Assembly: GCA_947095535.1 (NCBI GenBank)
Contig: OX352772.1
Span: 41,063,445 to 41,127,444 of the forward strand
Origin: Poecilobothrus nobilitatus
Taxonomy: Eukaryota; Arthropoda; Insecta; Diptera; Dolichopodidae
Direction: 5' to 3'
Length of the DNA: 64,000 bases
Shown here: in pieces, positions 1 through 9,000 of the stretch
Layout of the letters: every line of letters starts with the position of its first letter
Numbering within the stretch: position 1 is the stretch's first letter
Notes under the pieces: generated by a model
Told to the model about the DNA's origin: nothing
Databases searched by the model: none
What the model saw: the letters and a program-made list of their open reading frames with translations, nothing else
Made by a program: the position numbers and the translations under genes

Positions 1-871
1 AATAAAAAATATTTGTACTTTATAATATTTTCTTAGTGTTTTAATCAATAAAAAACAAAATTGGTTCTGTACTTTGCAATATCTATACCAAATTCAAAAT
101 TAAAAAAAAAAATAATTTTGAAAAAACATTAAGTTATTTATTCGTATATCAATAATTATTTATAACATTATTTAATAAAATTCAAGAAATTTCATGAATA
201 ATGTTATTTCAAAATATAACAGATCCCGATCATGGATCAAAAGCATTCATAACGTTGCGATATAAAGGTTAAAAAAAAAAAATAAATAAATCTGGTTTCT
301 TTTCATTAATTATTTAATATTTCAATTAAAACTATAAAAACCAAAATAATATGTAATAAAATAACTAAATATAAGAAATTATTCAACAACTATCAGTAAA
401 CAAAATTTTGATTAAAATAATCGTATATTTCGAATTAGTTATAATCGTATAGGTACATATTATTATTTTCTCGTATATTATTAATCTTATATTATTATAA
501 TCATATATGTACATATTTTTATATTTATAAAATTAATAATTAAAAATTTTAATACAGTATTTTTCATTCTAATTAGAATTTTTGAAATTCATGTATTGCT
601 TTATTTTCTTTTGAAATTGTTTGAATTTATTTAGAATAGTTATTTCCTATTCTTGAAGTACCTACTACTTCATACTGAATATAGAAATATACCTACTTTT
701 CAGAAATTAGTTGTTTTGGAATACAAGTACACATGAATGATATTTTTATAATTACATTTTTGACTAATAAAAAATTTAAATATGAAATAAAACTGATTTA
801 AAACGAAACATAAAGCTAATTATAATAATGAAAAATACTGTGATTTAACTGTTTGTTTAAAAATATAATAC
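1..871. other. AT-rich non-coding stretch
   Basis: No open frame with protein character, tRNA-like fold or element end was seen. The sequence is A/T homopolymer-rich with scattered cgtatatt motifs between 420 and 510. It could be intron or intergenic DNA of the possible minus-strand gene that follows. Confidence 0.5.
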
Positions 872-1054
872 CTGGCGCAAAACTAACTATTTCTTCGACA
901 TCATCAAATATTTCATTTGCCATATTTAAAAGTAAAAAAAAAACAATTAATTTAAAATGTTAAAAAAAATAAATAAAATAAAAATGTAATTTTACGTACT
1001 CAAGAGTTTTTTTGGTAAAACTGGCGGCGGCGATTCATCCATTATGCTCGACAT
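872..1054 (-). CDS. Possible first exons of a host gene (weak)
   Basis: On the minus strand an ATG at 1054 opens a short frame with a proline-rich stretch (DESPPPVLPKK) ending at a GT donor around 999 or 995. A second short open piece (MANEIFDDVEEIVSFAP) at about 923-872 ends in CAG followed by GTATTATA, a good donor. These base-balanced, codon-like stretches stand out from the AT background. No convincing acceptor joins the two pieces, so the second could be an alternative start. No protein family was recognised. Upstream (1122-1304) lies a cluster of a repeated motif that could be promoter DNA for it. Confidence 0.25.
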
Positions 1055-1121
1055 TTAAACAAAAACAAATACTAATTTACTTTTTTAAAAATTTATTATC
1101 GTTTACATGTAATTTGCTATT

Positions 1122-1304
1122 AACATACGACAAATTAATATTAATATTTGAATATTTATGTGTGGTATGTTAAGACATACAACAATTTCTTATTATAACC
1201 TTGAATTAAAATGTTGTATGTTGAACATACGACAATTTATTACTGGAAAGAGCAAATACATAGAAATGATGTCGTATGTTGTATATTTTAGCAACATACG
1301 ACAA
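1122..1304. promoter_or_regulatory. Cluster of AACATACGACAA motifs
   Basis: AACATACGACAA occurs at 1122-1133, 1224-1235 and 1293-1304, with the variant GACATACAACAA at 1174-1185, so starts are about 50-70 bp apart. Several copies are paired with an inverted half-site; the clearest is TGTCGTATGTTG at 1270-1281 facing CAACATACGACA at 1292-1303 across a 10-nt loop. The cluster sits between a possible minus-strand start (1054) and a plus-strand gene start (1561). It may be a binding-site array or the remains of a small inverted-repeat element; nothing decides between them. Confidence 0.4.
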
Positions 1305-1560
1305 ATTTTTAAAATATTAAAAACGCTACTCTATAATTTTTTAATTGAAAACGTAACTCTTTTGAATAAATTTTTTTGAAATTTGAATTGACAATAAATT
1401 TGTAATTTTGATTTTTGTCATTTACTTAAACTATTTTAATCTTTCGACATTCGTGTTTCAATTTTCAAATCGTTTGTAATTGTAAATTGCAGTTTAATTT
1501 TTTAAACTAGTAAAGTAAAGTAAAGTAGTATAGATTTAAAAAAAGAAATAAATAAATAAA

Positions 1561-2400
1561 ATGTCTCTTAATAGGTAACTTCTTTTTTAATTACTTAAAG
1601 ATTTGAAAATAAATTATATATGTATGCTTCATTAACAGATATTTCACATCTAATAACAGAAATTCCGTTGAATTTAAAATTTCCTGCAGCAGTTCCTCAG
1701 AAAATGAAAGGGATATAACGCCGATTATCAAAAAGTAAGCCAGAATTTTAGAAAAAATTGGCACAAAATAGAAAAGTTTAAAGATTGGCTAAGAGAAATT
1801 CGAAAAAATTCAAAACAGGCTTATTGTTACGTAAGTAAAAAAAATATTATTGCAAAAATAAGTTCTTTAACAAAACATTCATCATGTAAGCAACATTTGG
1901 ACAATATGTCCTTTTTCTGATAATAGACAAGCAAAAATAATATATAAAAACTTGGTATCTGATAATCAAAAATATATTGAAGGACAAATTTGGTTATATT
2001 TAGCATGTCATCAAAGTATAAATCCAGTTAATCATTTATCTAATATTATAAATACTGCTGTTAAAGAATTTGATTTAAAACTAGGACGTACAAAGTGCAC
2101 AAATATATTAAATAATGTTCTAGAACCATATTTTCGTGAGGATTTGCTAAATGATATTAATAATTCTAGTTTTAGTTTACTTTTAGATGAATCAAATGAT
2201 GTATCTACTTTTAAAATGTTAGGTATTTGCATATTGTATTTTTCTAAAGCACATAAAAAAATTGTTTCTACATTTCTTAAATTATAAGAAATAGAAAAAT
2301 GTGATGCTAAGTCCATTGTTTTTGCCATAAAAGAGGTAATGAAATTTTTTAAATTAGATTTAAATAAACTATTGGGAATAGGAACAGATAATCAGTTATT
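1561..2400 (+). pseudogene. hAT-like (ZMYM/DUF4371-type) gene, 5' part, broken
   Basis: A short first exon starts at ATG 1561 and ends at a GT donor at 1575; an AG acceptor at 1637-1638 opens a second piece. Further on, 1765-1920 encodes WHKIEKFKDWLREIRKNSKQAY and a C..H..H-like segment, the N-terminal zinc-finger region typical of DUF4371 hAT-like proteins. From 1952 the frame reads as the start of the hAT catalytic region, with LLLDESNDVSTFKMLGICI. A TAA at 2285-2287 interrupts it, yet the same frame continues (EIEKCDAKSIVFAIKEVMKFF) to GIGTDN near 2390. There the similarity stops, where LINE A begins. Family recognition is by eye. The gene is truncated and carries at least one nonsense codon. 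Confidence 0.6.
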
Positions 2401-2554
2401 AAATAACTTTTATTAAGTACAGACGTGTTTTTTTATCGATTAAAAAAAATTTTTTTTTTCTATAAATACGGTAAAAATTGAAAATAAAAGGTAAAAACAA
2501 AGAAAATAATATTCAGCCGTTTTTATTTTTTATTTTAATTAATAATTACCAACT

Positions 2555-3872
2555 ATGGCGTCGTGCCAAAAGTGCAAAATGAAAATAAAGGGAGAAACTG
2601 GAATAGAATGTGCAGGAATGTGTAAGAAAATATACCACGAAGCTTTTAGATGTTCAGGTTTGGATCAATCATCAATTAGCATGATATGTGGTAATCAAAA
2701 TATTAAATTTATATGTGACGACTGTGTTCTGTATATTCAAAATATAGACTTAGTCCTTCAAAATATGGAAAGAGCGGTGGGAAAAAGTAATGATCAGCTG
2801 AAAGAGTACAAAGAAGAGTTTGATAGAGCTATCAAAAATAACGAGAAAGAAGTTATCGATCTACTAAAGGCAATTGAAACTAATTATATGAACGGTTGGA
2901 GGAAATCAAATTTAGTCAACAAAAAGAATTAGATAAATGGCAAAATTTACAGAAGTCTTTAAAAATCAAAGCGAGAAGGTGAACGAACAATTTATGAATG
3001 TAATAAAAAAAAGTGCTGAGATATGCAATAAACTTACTAATACTGGGATTGAAAAAAAAATAAATACAGGTCATACGGTGTCATTTGCCGATATTGTGAA
3101 AAATACAATAAGCGGTTCTGATATGATAATGAAAAAAGAACTACCTTTAATTGTAAAACCGAGGAGTAAGCAAAAAAATTAAAAAACAAAGAGTGATTTG
3201 AATACAAAGGTGGATCCAAAAAATTTTAAAATTAAAAATATTGTTAATAAAAAAAATGGTATAATTTTAATTGAAACTGATACAAAGGAAGATCGGGAAA
3301 AAATAAGAAATGAATTAGAACTAAAATTGAATGAAAATTATGAGATAAAAATACCGGTAGAATTGAAACCAAAAATAGAAATTGTTCACATTAATCAGAA
3401 ATATAGTGAAATAGAAATAATTGAAAAGTTAAAAAAACAAAATGATTTCCTTGAAATGTGTGAAATGAAAGTGCTAAAAACATATTCTGTTAAAAAATAT
3501 AATAAGGAAATGTTTAACATAGTTATTGAAGTTGATAAGGAGTCATTTCCTAAAATTTTGGCACATGAAAAAGTTTGCATAGGTTGGGAAAGATACAAAG
3601 TCTTCGACGCTATAAACATTCCAAGATGTTTTAAGTGTAAAGGCTTTAACCATAAATCAGCTGAATGTAGGAATGCGGAAACATGCTTGAAATGCCATCA
3701 GGAACATAAAACTAGTGAATGCAAGCAAAAAGATATTAATAAGTGCATAAACTGTTTGAAATACAATGAAAAATTAAAAATCAATGTGGATGTTAATCAT
3801 AATACATTAAGTAGAATCTGCCCGGCTTTTCAGCATAAACTAACTTTAAAAAAACAAAAAATAGGCTACTAG
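2555..3872 (+). pseudogene. LINE A ORF1 (gag-like): PHD-like finger and CCHC knuckles
   Basis: The ORF1 product of this LINE class binds RNA. ATG 2555 opens a cysteine-rich N-terminus (CQKC, then CAGMCKKIYH, CDDC) that fits a PHD-like C4HC3 finger. The frame ends at 2932, and the downstream frame (2937 onward) differs from it, so there is a frameshift near 2930. A TAA at 3180-3182 interrupts the second part but the same frame resumes to 3872. That part ends with zinc knuckles CFKCKGFNHKSAEC, CLKCHQEHKTSEC and a third CINC. The last stop is TAG at 3870-3872 followed by CAATCA. The C-terminal layout matches ORF1 of LINE D at 43104-43697. Confidence 0.75.
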
Positions 3873-3878
3873 CAATCA
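3870..3878 (+). other. UAG CAA UCA: candidate leaky stop
   Basis: The gag-like frame of LINE A ends in TAG followed directly by CAA TCA, which fits the UAG-CAR-YYA readthrough consensus known from tobamovirus replicase genes. The frame beyond it stays open to 4850. LINE D has the same arrangement (TAG CAA TTA at 43695-43703) at the homologous point of its ORF1. Readthrough itself is an inference. Confidence 0.5.
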
Positions 3879-3884
3879 CAGATA

Positions 3885-4850
3885 ATGGGAAAAGATCACA
3901 ATAAAACAATTGAAATAATACGAAATAATGCTAATTATAATAATAATGATAATTGTAGTAATAGCACAAATAGAATTCAAATTAATAGCAACAATACCGA
4001 TATCAATAATAACAATAGTAATAATAATAACACTGATAATAATGATAATATTAATAATAGCAATATGAATAATAATAACAATAAGTATAATAATAACAAT
4101 AAAAATAATAATAACAATGATGATAATCATAGTAATAATAATATTAATAAGAATGCAGTAAGTAATAAAAATATTAATGATAAAATGCAAAAACACATAA
4201 AGCAGAATAAAACCTTTAGTTTACTTAAATATGTTCCTAAGGTATGGTCAAAAAAAACTAATAGTAATAATACAAAATTGAAAATTATTAAAAGTAATTG
4301 TAATGGAATCAAAAATGATACATTGCATCAACGAAATGAAATAAATAACATTAAAACAGAAAATAAAAACAATAGTACCATAGAAAATAAAGTTAGTGAT
4401 AATTGTACTCTTACTTCTTGGCAACCTAAGCCGTTAAGCTGTTCTCAAAATAGTAATAGCTTTATTGATCCAATGGCTCCACCAATCGTTAAAATGACAA
4501 GAAAAGCGATCGCAGACGGTGATAGCATATATATACTCTCCCGATTAAGAGATAACAGGATTTATAATAATGTAAGGATGTATGTATCATACTTTCATAA
4601 TGAAGATGATGTCTGTATTGAAGGTATTACAAAAACAAACATCAAAGTACTTATTGATCAAGAAGGTTTTCCAACGGATTACGAAGAATTAAGTAGAATA
4701 TATTATAGATATCATGTAAGCAGAGGTATTCCCCATGAAGATGTTAAAAAAGATCTAAAAATGCACAGAGGTCATATTGACAACAAATACAGAGAGAATC
4801 TTCAAAACCAAAGAGGAACTTGGCGTAATTATATGATAGGTATTCCATAA
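3885..4850 (+). CDS. Asn-rich in-frame extension of LINE A ORF1
   Basis: This open frame is in phase with ORF1 and is separated from it by the single TAG at 3870-3872; its first ATG is at 3885. The first third is a long asparagine-rich tract written by AAT/AAC repeats (about 3930-4150). The rest is ordinary-looking sequence with charged segments, ending at TAA 4848-4850. The last 110 residues (DGDSIYILSRLRDNRIY, then FHNEDDVCIEGI) look like a folded domain that was not recognised. It may be the ORF1 C-terminus reached by readthrough, an ORF of its own, or coding DNA captured from elsewhere. TGA and TAG follow, then the endonuclease frame in the same phase. Confidence 0.45.
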   Translation: MGKDHNKTIEIIRNNANYNNNDNCSNSTNRIQINSNNTDINNNNSNNNNTDNNDNINNSNMNNNNNKYNNNNKNNNNNDDNHSNNNINKNAVSNKNINDKMQKHIKQNKTFSLLKYVPKVWSKKTNSNNTKLKIIKSNCNGIKNDTLHQRNEINNIKTENKNNSTIENKVSDNCTLTSWQPKPLSCSQNSNSFIDPMAPPIVKMTRKAIADGDSIYILSRLRDNRIYNNVRMYVSYFHNEDDVCIEGITKTNIKVLIDQEGFPTDYEELSRIYYRYHVSRGIPHEDVKKDLKMHRGHIDNKYRENLQNQRGTWRNYMIGIP

Positions 4851-4862
4851 TGATAGAACCAA

Positions 4863-5600
4863 ATGAAAACAATATATAGCATAAGAAATAAATTGTTCGA
4901 ACTTGAGATTCTTATAAATGAATGTGAACCAGTTGATATTGTAATAGTTACAGAAGTATGGTTATATGATAGTGAGATTGGAATCTTTAACTTACCTAAA
5001 TTTAAAGCAGTATACAACTGTAGGAATAAAAAGAGAGGAGGGGGAACATTAATTTTTATAAAAAATAATATTAATTTTAATGAAATAGTTAAGGAAGAAA
5101 AATACAATTTAACAATTGCTGAAATTCAAAACACTCGGCCTAAAATTAAAATAGGTACGTTTTATAAAGCCCCAAATGAGAACACTATGCAATTTATCGA
5201 AGATTTGAAAAAAAAATTGGAGAAACAATCAAACTGCATCTTTTTTGCTGATACTAATATCAATCTTTTTAACAGCTACAATTCTTTAATTGCGTATACA
5301 GATATGTTATCAACATCTGGGTATAACATTATCAACAAAATGCACAGCACAAGAGTTGCCGCTAATTCAAAAATCTTAATAGATCATATTTTGTCAAACT
5401 TAAGTGATAAATATAATATAACTTTCAAAATTAAAGAAAACAGTCTTTCTGATCATAAAGCATTTATAACTAAAATAAAAACTATCGATATTAAAAAGAA
5501 AACAATGAAAAAACAAATTATAAATAAAACCGATTATCAAAAATTTTATAACATAGTACAAATCCAAGAACAAAATAATAACTTAACAGATATTGATTAA
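4863..5600 (+). pseudogene. LINE A ORF2, endonuclease domain
   Basis: This encodes the EEP (APE-like) endonuclease that nicks target DNA for reverse transcription. Landmarks in order are SIRNKLFELEILI at the start, a VIVTEVWLY strand with the catalytic Glu, RGGGTLIFIK, GTFYKAPNENT, an ADTNINL strand, ILIDHIL, and SDHKAF with the terminal catalytic His. ATG 4863 follows three stop codons in the same frame. The frame ends at TAA near 5598. The frame used by the RT ORF resumes around 5598 and carries another TGA at 5665-5667. One frameshift and one nonsense codon therefore separate this domain from the RT. Confidence 0.8.
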
Positions 5601-5691
5601 AATAATCCAGGATGCTAAAGAGGCCAGTACGAAGAAAATTTTATTAAGAACTAGAAACAATAATTGAATAACGGCTAATATACTTAAAAAG

Positions 5692-7512
5692 ATGAAAACA
5701 AGGCGCTCCTTATATGACGCTCATAAAAAAGACCCAACTAATAAAGTAAAAAAAGTCAGACACGTGAAATGTAAAAAAGAAATGACTAAAATAATAAAAG
5801 AATCCAACCAAAGTCACATTAATAGCAGTATTGAAAAGGCTGGAAACGACTCGAGAAAATTATGGAAAATCATCCACATTACAATTAAAAACAGTGAAGA
5901 TACTGTAAATGAAAATATTTGTAATATAATACAAGAAAATGGAAAAATTACAGTAACTGATAGAGAAAATGCGAATGCTATGAATAAATTTTTTGGAGAA
6001 ATAGGAACACATATAGCGAATGGAATTAATAAGTCGAATAAATCGGATGATAGAAGTGAAAACATTATTAACCCAAAAACGATTTATTTAAGTCCAGTCG
6101 ATGAAAATGAGACTTTCAATATTATCAAAAACTTAAACTGCAATGCTGCTGCAGGTTTAGATAATATAACAGTTAAAGATCTACAGATACTAGCGGGAAT
6201 TCTAAAACAACCCATCACGCATATGATTAATAAGTCCTTTGAAGAGGGAAAAATTCCTTCATGCTTAAAGAAAGCGTTTATTATGCCAATCCATAAAAAT
6301 GGCTCAAAATCTTTATGTGGCAATTATAGACCAATTTCTATTTTGAACTCAATTTCAAAAATATATGAAAAAGCTATTAATAGAAGAATTAGAGAGTTTA
6401 TAAAAGATACGATCGGATTTGATCTCAATCAATATGGATTTTTAGAAAGTAGTGGTACTGAATCAGCAATTTCGGCTACATTAGAACAAATATACGATGC
6501 AATAGATGAAGGAATGTATGTAGGTGCTATGTTTGTAGACTTAGCTAAAGCATTTGATGTTGTTAGTCACACAAAACTCCTCCACATTTTTAATAACTTA
6601 GGAATAAGAGGTTTGTGTAACTCTTTAATAAAAGATTACTTATCAAATAGAACACATTGTGTTAAAATTAATAATACAATTAGTGAAGAGCGAATATTAC
6701 AGCGAGGAGTTCCACAAGGATCACTACTTGGGCCTTTATTATATCTTTTATACATAATGGATTTCCCAAAAAGTAAATTGACCTCACAATATAATATTTA
6801 TGCGGACGACACAAATCTTATAGCTAAAGTACAAACCTTAAGAGAGCTTGAAAACATAATAAATAATGATATGAGGATTTTTTCTGACTGGCTGGATGAG
6901 AAAGAACTTTGCCTGAATGCTAAGAAGACAAATTATATAGTATTTAAAACTCCAAAAAAAAGGTACCATGAAATTGATATCAAAGTGAAAAACAGCATAG
7001 TACAAAAAGTTAGTAATATAAACTATCTGGGAATCATCATCGATGAAAAACTTAAATGGGACGATCACATAAAACATATAAAAAAATGTATTGTTGCAAT
7101 TTCTATTGCAATAAATAGGGCTGGTGGTTTCCCGGAAAAAGCGGCAAAATTTGTTTACAATGGGTATATATTATCCAAAATTAGATACAATATTTGTAGC
7201 TGGAGTCACTGCTCAAAATTTCATATCAAACAAATTGGAATAGTTATGAACAAAACACTGAAATCGCTCTTCAAACTTAGCTACAAGACTAAAACTGTTG
7301 AACTCTATCAAAAAACTAATCAAATGGATATAAAGCAATTGATTTACTTTGAGAAGTGCAAATACATTTATAAAATTGTAAACAATAATCTGACATCAAA
7401 TCTACAAATAATGAAACAGGATGAGATACATAGCTACCAAACCAGAAACAGGAGAAATATCGTAGTACCAAAATCTAACACAACCATAAAACTTAAAAAT
7501 GATGCATTGTAA
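5692..7512 (+). CDS. LINE A ORF2, reverse transcriptase part
   Basis: A 606-residue open frame holds the linker and the RT of a non-LTR retrotransposon, which copies the element RNA at the nicked target. RT motifs appear in order: AGLDNITVKDL, IMPIHKNGSKSLCGNYRPIS, FVDLAKAFDVVSH with the first catalytic Asp, RGVPQGSLLGPLLYLLYI, and YADD at residues 370-373 (6799-6810). A C-terminal region follows, without RNase H. The end lies inside a 124-bp direct duplication, so the last residues may not be native. ATG 5692 is only the first Met after the upstream frameshift and TGA. The catalytic residues seen are intact. Confidence 0.85.
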   Translation: MKTRRSLYDAHKKDPTNKVKKVRHVKCKKEMTKIIKESNQSHINSSIEKAGNDSRKLWKIIHITIKNSEDTVNENICNIIQENGKITVTDRENANAMNKFFGEIGTHIANGINKSNKSDDRSENIINPKTIYLSPVDENETFNIIKNLNCNAAAGLDNITVKDLQILAGILKQPITHMINKSFEEGKIPSCLKKAFIMPIHKNGSKSLCGNYRPISILNSISKIYEKAINRRIREFIKDTIGFDLNQYGFLESSGTESAISATLEQIYDAIDEGMYVGAMFVDLAKAFDVVSHTKLLHIFNNLGIRGLCNSLIKDYLSNRTHCVKINNTISEERILQRGVPQGSLLGPLLYLLYIMDFPKSKLTSQYNIYADDTNLIAKVQTLRELENIINNDMRIFSDWLDEKELCLNAKKTNYIVFKTPKKRYHEIDIKVKNSIVQKVSNINYLGIIIDEKLKWDDHIKHIKKCIVAISIAINRAGGFPEKAAKFVYNGYILSKIRYNICSWSHCSKFHIKQIGIVMNKTLKSLFKLSYKTKTVELYQKTNQMDIKQLIYFEKCKYIYKIVNNNLTSNLQIMKQDEIHSYQTRNRRNIVVPKSNTTIKLKNDAL

Positions 7513-7629
7513 ACAATAATCTGACATCAAATCTACAAATAATGAAACAGGATGAGATACATAGCTACCAAACCAGAAACAGGAGAAATATCGTAGTACC
7601 AAAATCTAACACAACCATAAAACTTAAAA
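7375..7629 (+). repeat. 124-bp direct duplication at the 3' end of LINE A
   Basis: 7375-7498 and 7506-7629 are the same sequence, 131 bp apart in register and separated by 7 bp (atgatgc). The first copy is the end of the RT frame. The second no longer contributes to it. The near-identity suggests a recent event, such as template jumping during integration or a local tandem duplication. Confidence 0.85.
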
Positions 7630-7698
7630 CATAACCATAAGTGGCAACACTGGTTAGTAGCAAAATTTTCCTATTCCTATACTGTGTTTCTTGCAAAA

Positions 7699-7773
7699 CT
7701 GTTTTATTCCAATATGAATATATTTAATAACAAAACTTTTGTTATTAAATATTTTCATATTGGAATAAAACAG
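7699..7773. repeat. 75-bp near-perfect palindrome
   Basis: The left arm begins CTGTTTTATTCCAATATGAA and the right arm ends with its complement TTCATATTGGAATAAAACAG. The arms are 37 bp with one mismatch around a single central base. The structure would form a long hairpin in RNA or a cruciform in DNA. It lies just beyond LINE A and belongs to no recognised element; it could be a minimal foldback element. Confidence 0.85.
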
Positions 7774-8051
7774 CTAACAAATAAATTGGTTACAAAAATT
7801 ATATTTTCCATCTAGAGTAAAAAAAAAATTAAAATAATGCGTATAATTTAGTTTATTGTGTTACATACATACTTTATTTTTGTTTTTATAAGACGTTTAG
7901 ATTAATATGTGTTTTATAGTATTTATCTTGTAAAAAGTACGTTTTAATTTTTTATATTAGCAATAAATTATTTCAGTCAAAATAAAATCTGCAGTTAATT
8001 GGACGTTTTTAAAATTTTTGTGTTGCATTTGTTTAAAATTTGCTTTTTAAA
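7774..8051. other. AT-rich spacer
   Basis: There is no coding signal or structured repeat between the palindrome and the Sola-like fragment. Poly(A) and poly(T) runs only. Confidence 0.4.
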
Positions 8052-8459
8052 ATGGAGAATTTTGAATTGCCTGTAGAGACGGACAGGCATCGAAAAAAAT
8101 ATGGAATAAACTAATCTAAATGGAAAAGAGAAATTGCAAAAAGAAAGAGGTGGGATTATTACATAAAATACAATATAAAAAAATTTGTTTATCATAAATT
8201 TAAATGTAATTTGTACAGATATTCACCTCAACTGCCAAGTTGTAAACACGGAGAAAACTTCAAATGTGAAAAAATTCGTGAAAGATATGCATCATTTTTT
8301 TCCAATTCCTTTTATAAAGAGAGTTCCAAAACGTACCAAGATGCTTTCATTCTCAAATATACAAAAAGCAGTCTACCTAAATGATAGAGATGTAAGTGGA
8401 CCAAAAAAGAATGTGTCAATAACAAATTATCTACTCTCTAAATCAAATTCGGCTAGATA
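8052..8459 (+). pseudogene. Fragment of a Sola-like transposase (N-terminal region)
   Basis: ATG 8052 opens a frame that, with frame changes, reads YGIN, stop, SKWKREIAKRKR and later SCKHGENFKCEKIRERYASF. The lysine/arginine-rich W-K-R motif followed by a paired-cysteine segment matches the N-terminal part of a large insect transposase-like family, a complete member of which lies at 53032-55256. Several stops (around 8112 and 8379) break it and the catalytic part is absent. The assignment rests on this pattern only. Confidence 0.45.
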
Positions 8460-9000
8460 GCCCAGTTATAACCCGGTTATCTTAATTTTACTGTTTTTGT
8501 TAGTTGACATTAATAGATATTTATTTTTTTAACTCGATAAAGAGTAAAAAGAAATGTATTACAGCTATATTTCTAGTTTCATTTTGATTAAATATTTAAC
8601 ATTAATAGATTCTAGCTTGTGATATTAAATCCCGGTTCTAGTTTAAATAAATTTTCTAACTAGAGTTCCAGGTTTACGTCAAAAAACTAAAATCCATTAA
8701 AAAAAAAATTTATTTTAAAAAACTTTCATAAAACAAATTTGATTTCTAGTTAACTACAGTAGATTTTAGTGCCCATAACTAGAATCTAGTAATAACGTGT
8801 GTTATATATTCGTGTGGTTGTATCGTGTAGAATACTTTCGTAGTGACTATAGTGTAGTATTTAGAACAGTATTATAGTATGTAGAGTTATAAGTTACAAG
8901 AACAAAACTACCTAGTCGCTAAAACTTCAAACTTCATTTAATAAACTAGAATAAAATGCATTAACCTTTTTAAATTCTTTGTGATAAGACGTGTTTTATA
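8460..9000. other. Possible leader upstream of the SAM exon
   Basis: No ORF. Between 8590 and 8800 there are several ctagaatctag / aactagagtt-like short inverted motifs, and similar ones recur at 9640-9710. 8800-9000 has a less A-rich composition and reaches an ATG at 9001, so it could be a 5' untranslated region. Confidence 0.3.

Larger units (their letters stand above)
2405..7629 (+). mobile_element. Non-LTR retrotransposon A (CR1/Jockey-like), near full length
   Basis: This LINE runs from a short A/T-rich leader through ORF1 (PHD-like finger, then CCHC knuckles), an Asn-rich in-frame extension, an EEP endonuclease and a reverse transcriptase with intact YADD. It ends in a tandemly repeated 124-bp tail near 7629. 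It lies against the truncated hAT-like gene on the left. No clear poly(A) or target duplication was identified, so both ends are approximate. One frameshift splits ORF1, another splits ORF2, and there are extra nonsense codons, so this copy is unlikely to be autonomous, although the RT frame is open over about 600 codons. Confidence 0.75.

Noticed and set aside
1158..1379. Short frame over the AACATACGACAA array
   Set aside because: It only reads through the repeated motif and AT-rich DNA; no protein-like composition.
3876..4196. Long Ile-rich frame on the minus strand
   Set aside because: It is the complement of the AAT/AAC repeat tract of the plus-strand Asn-rich frame and has no independent protein character.
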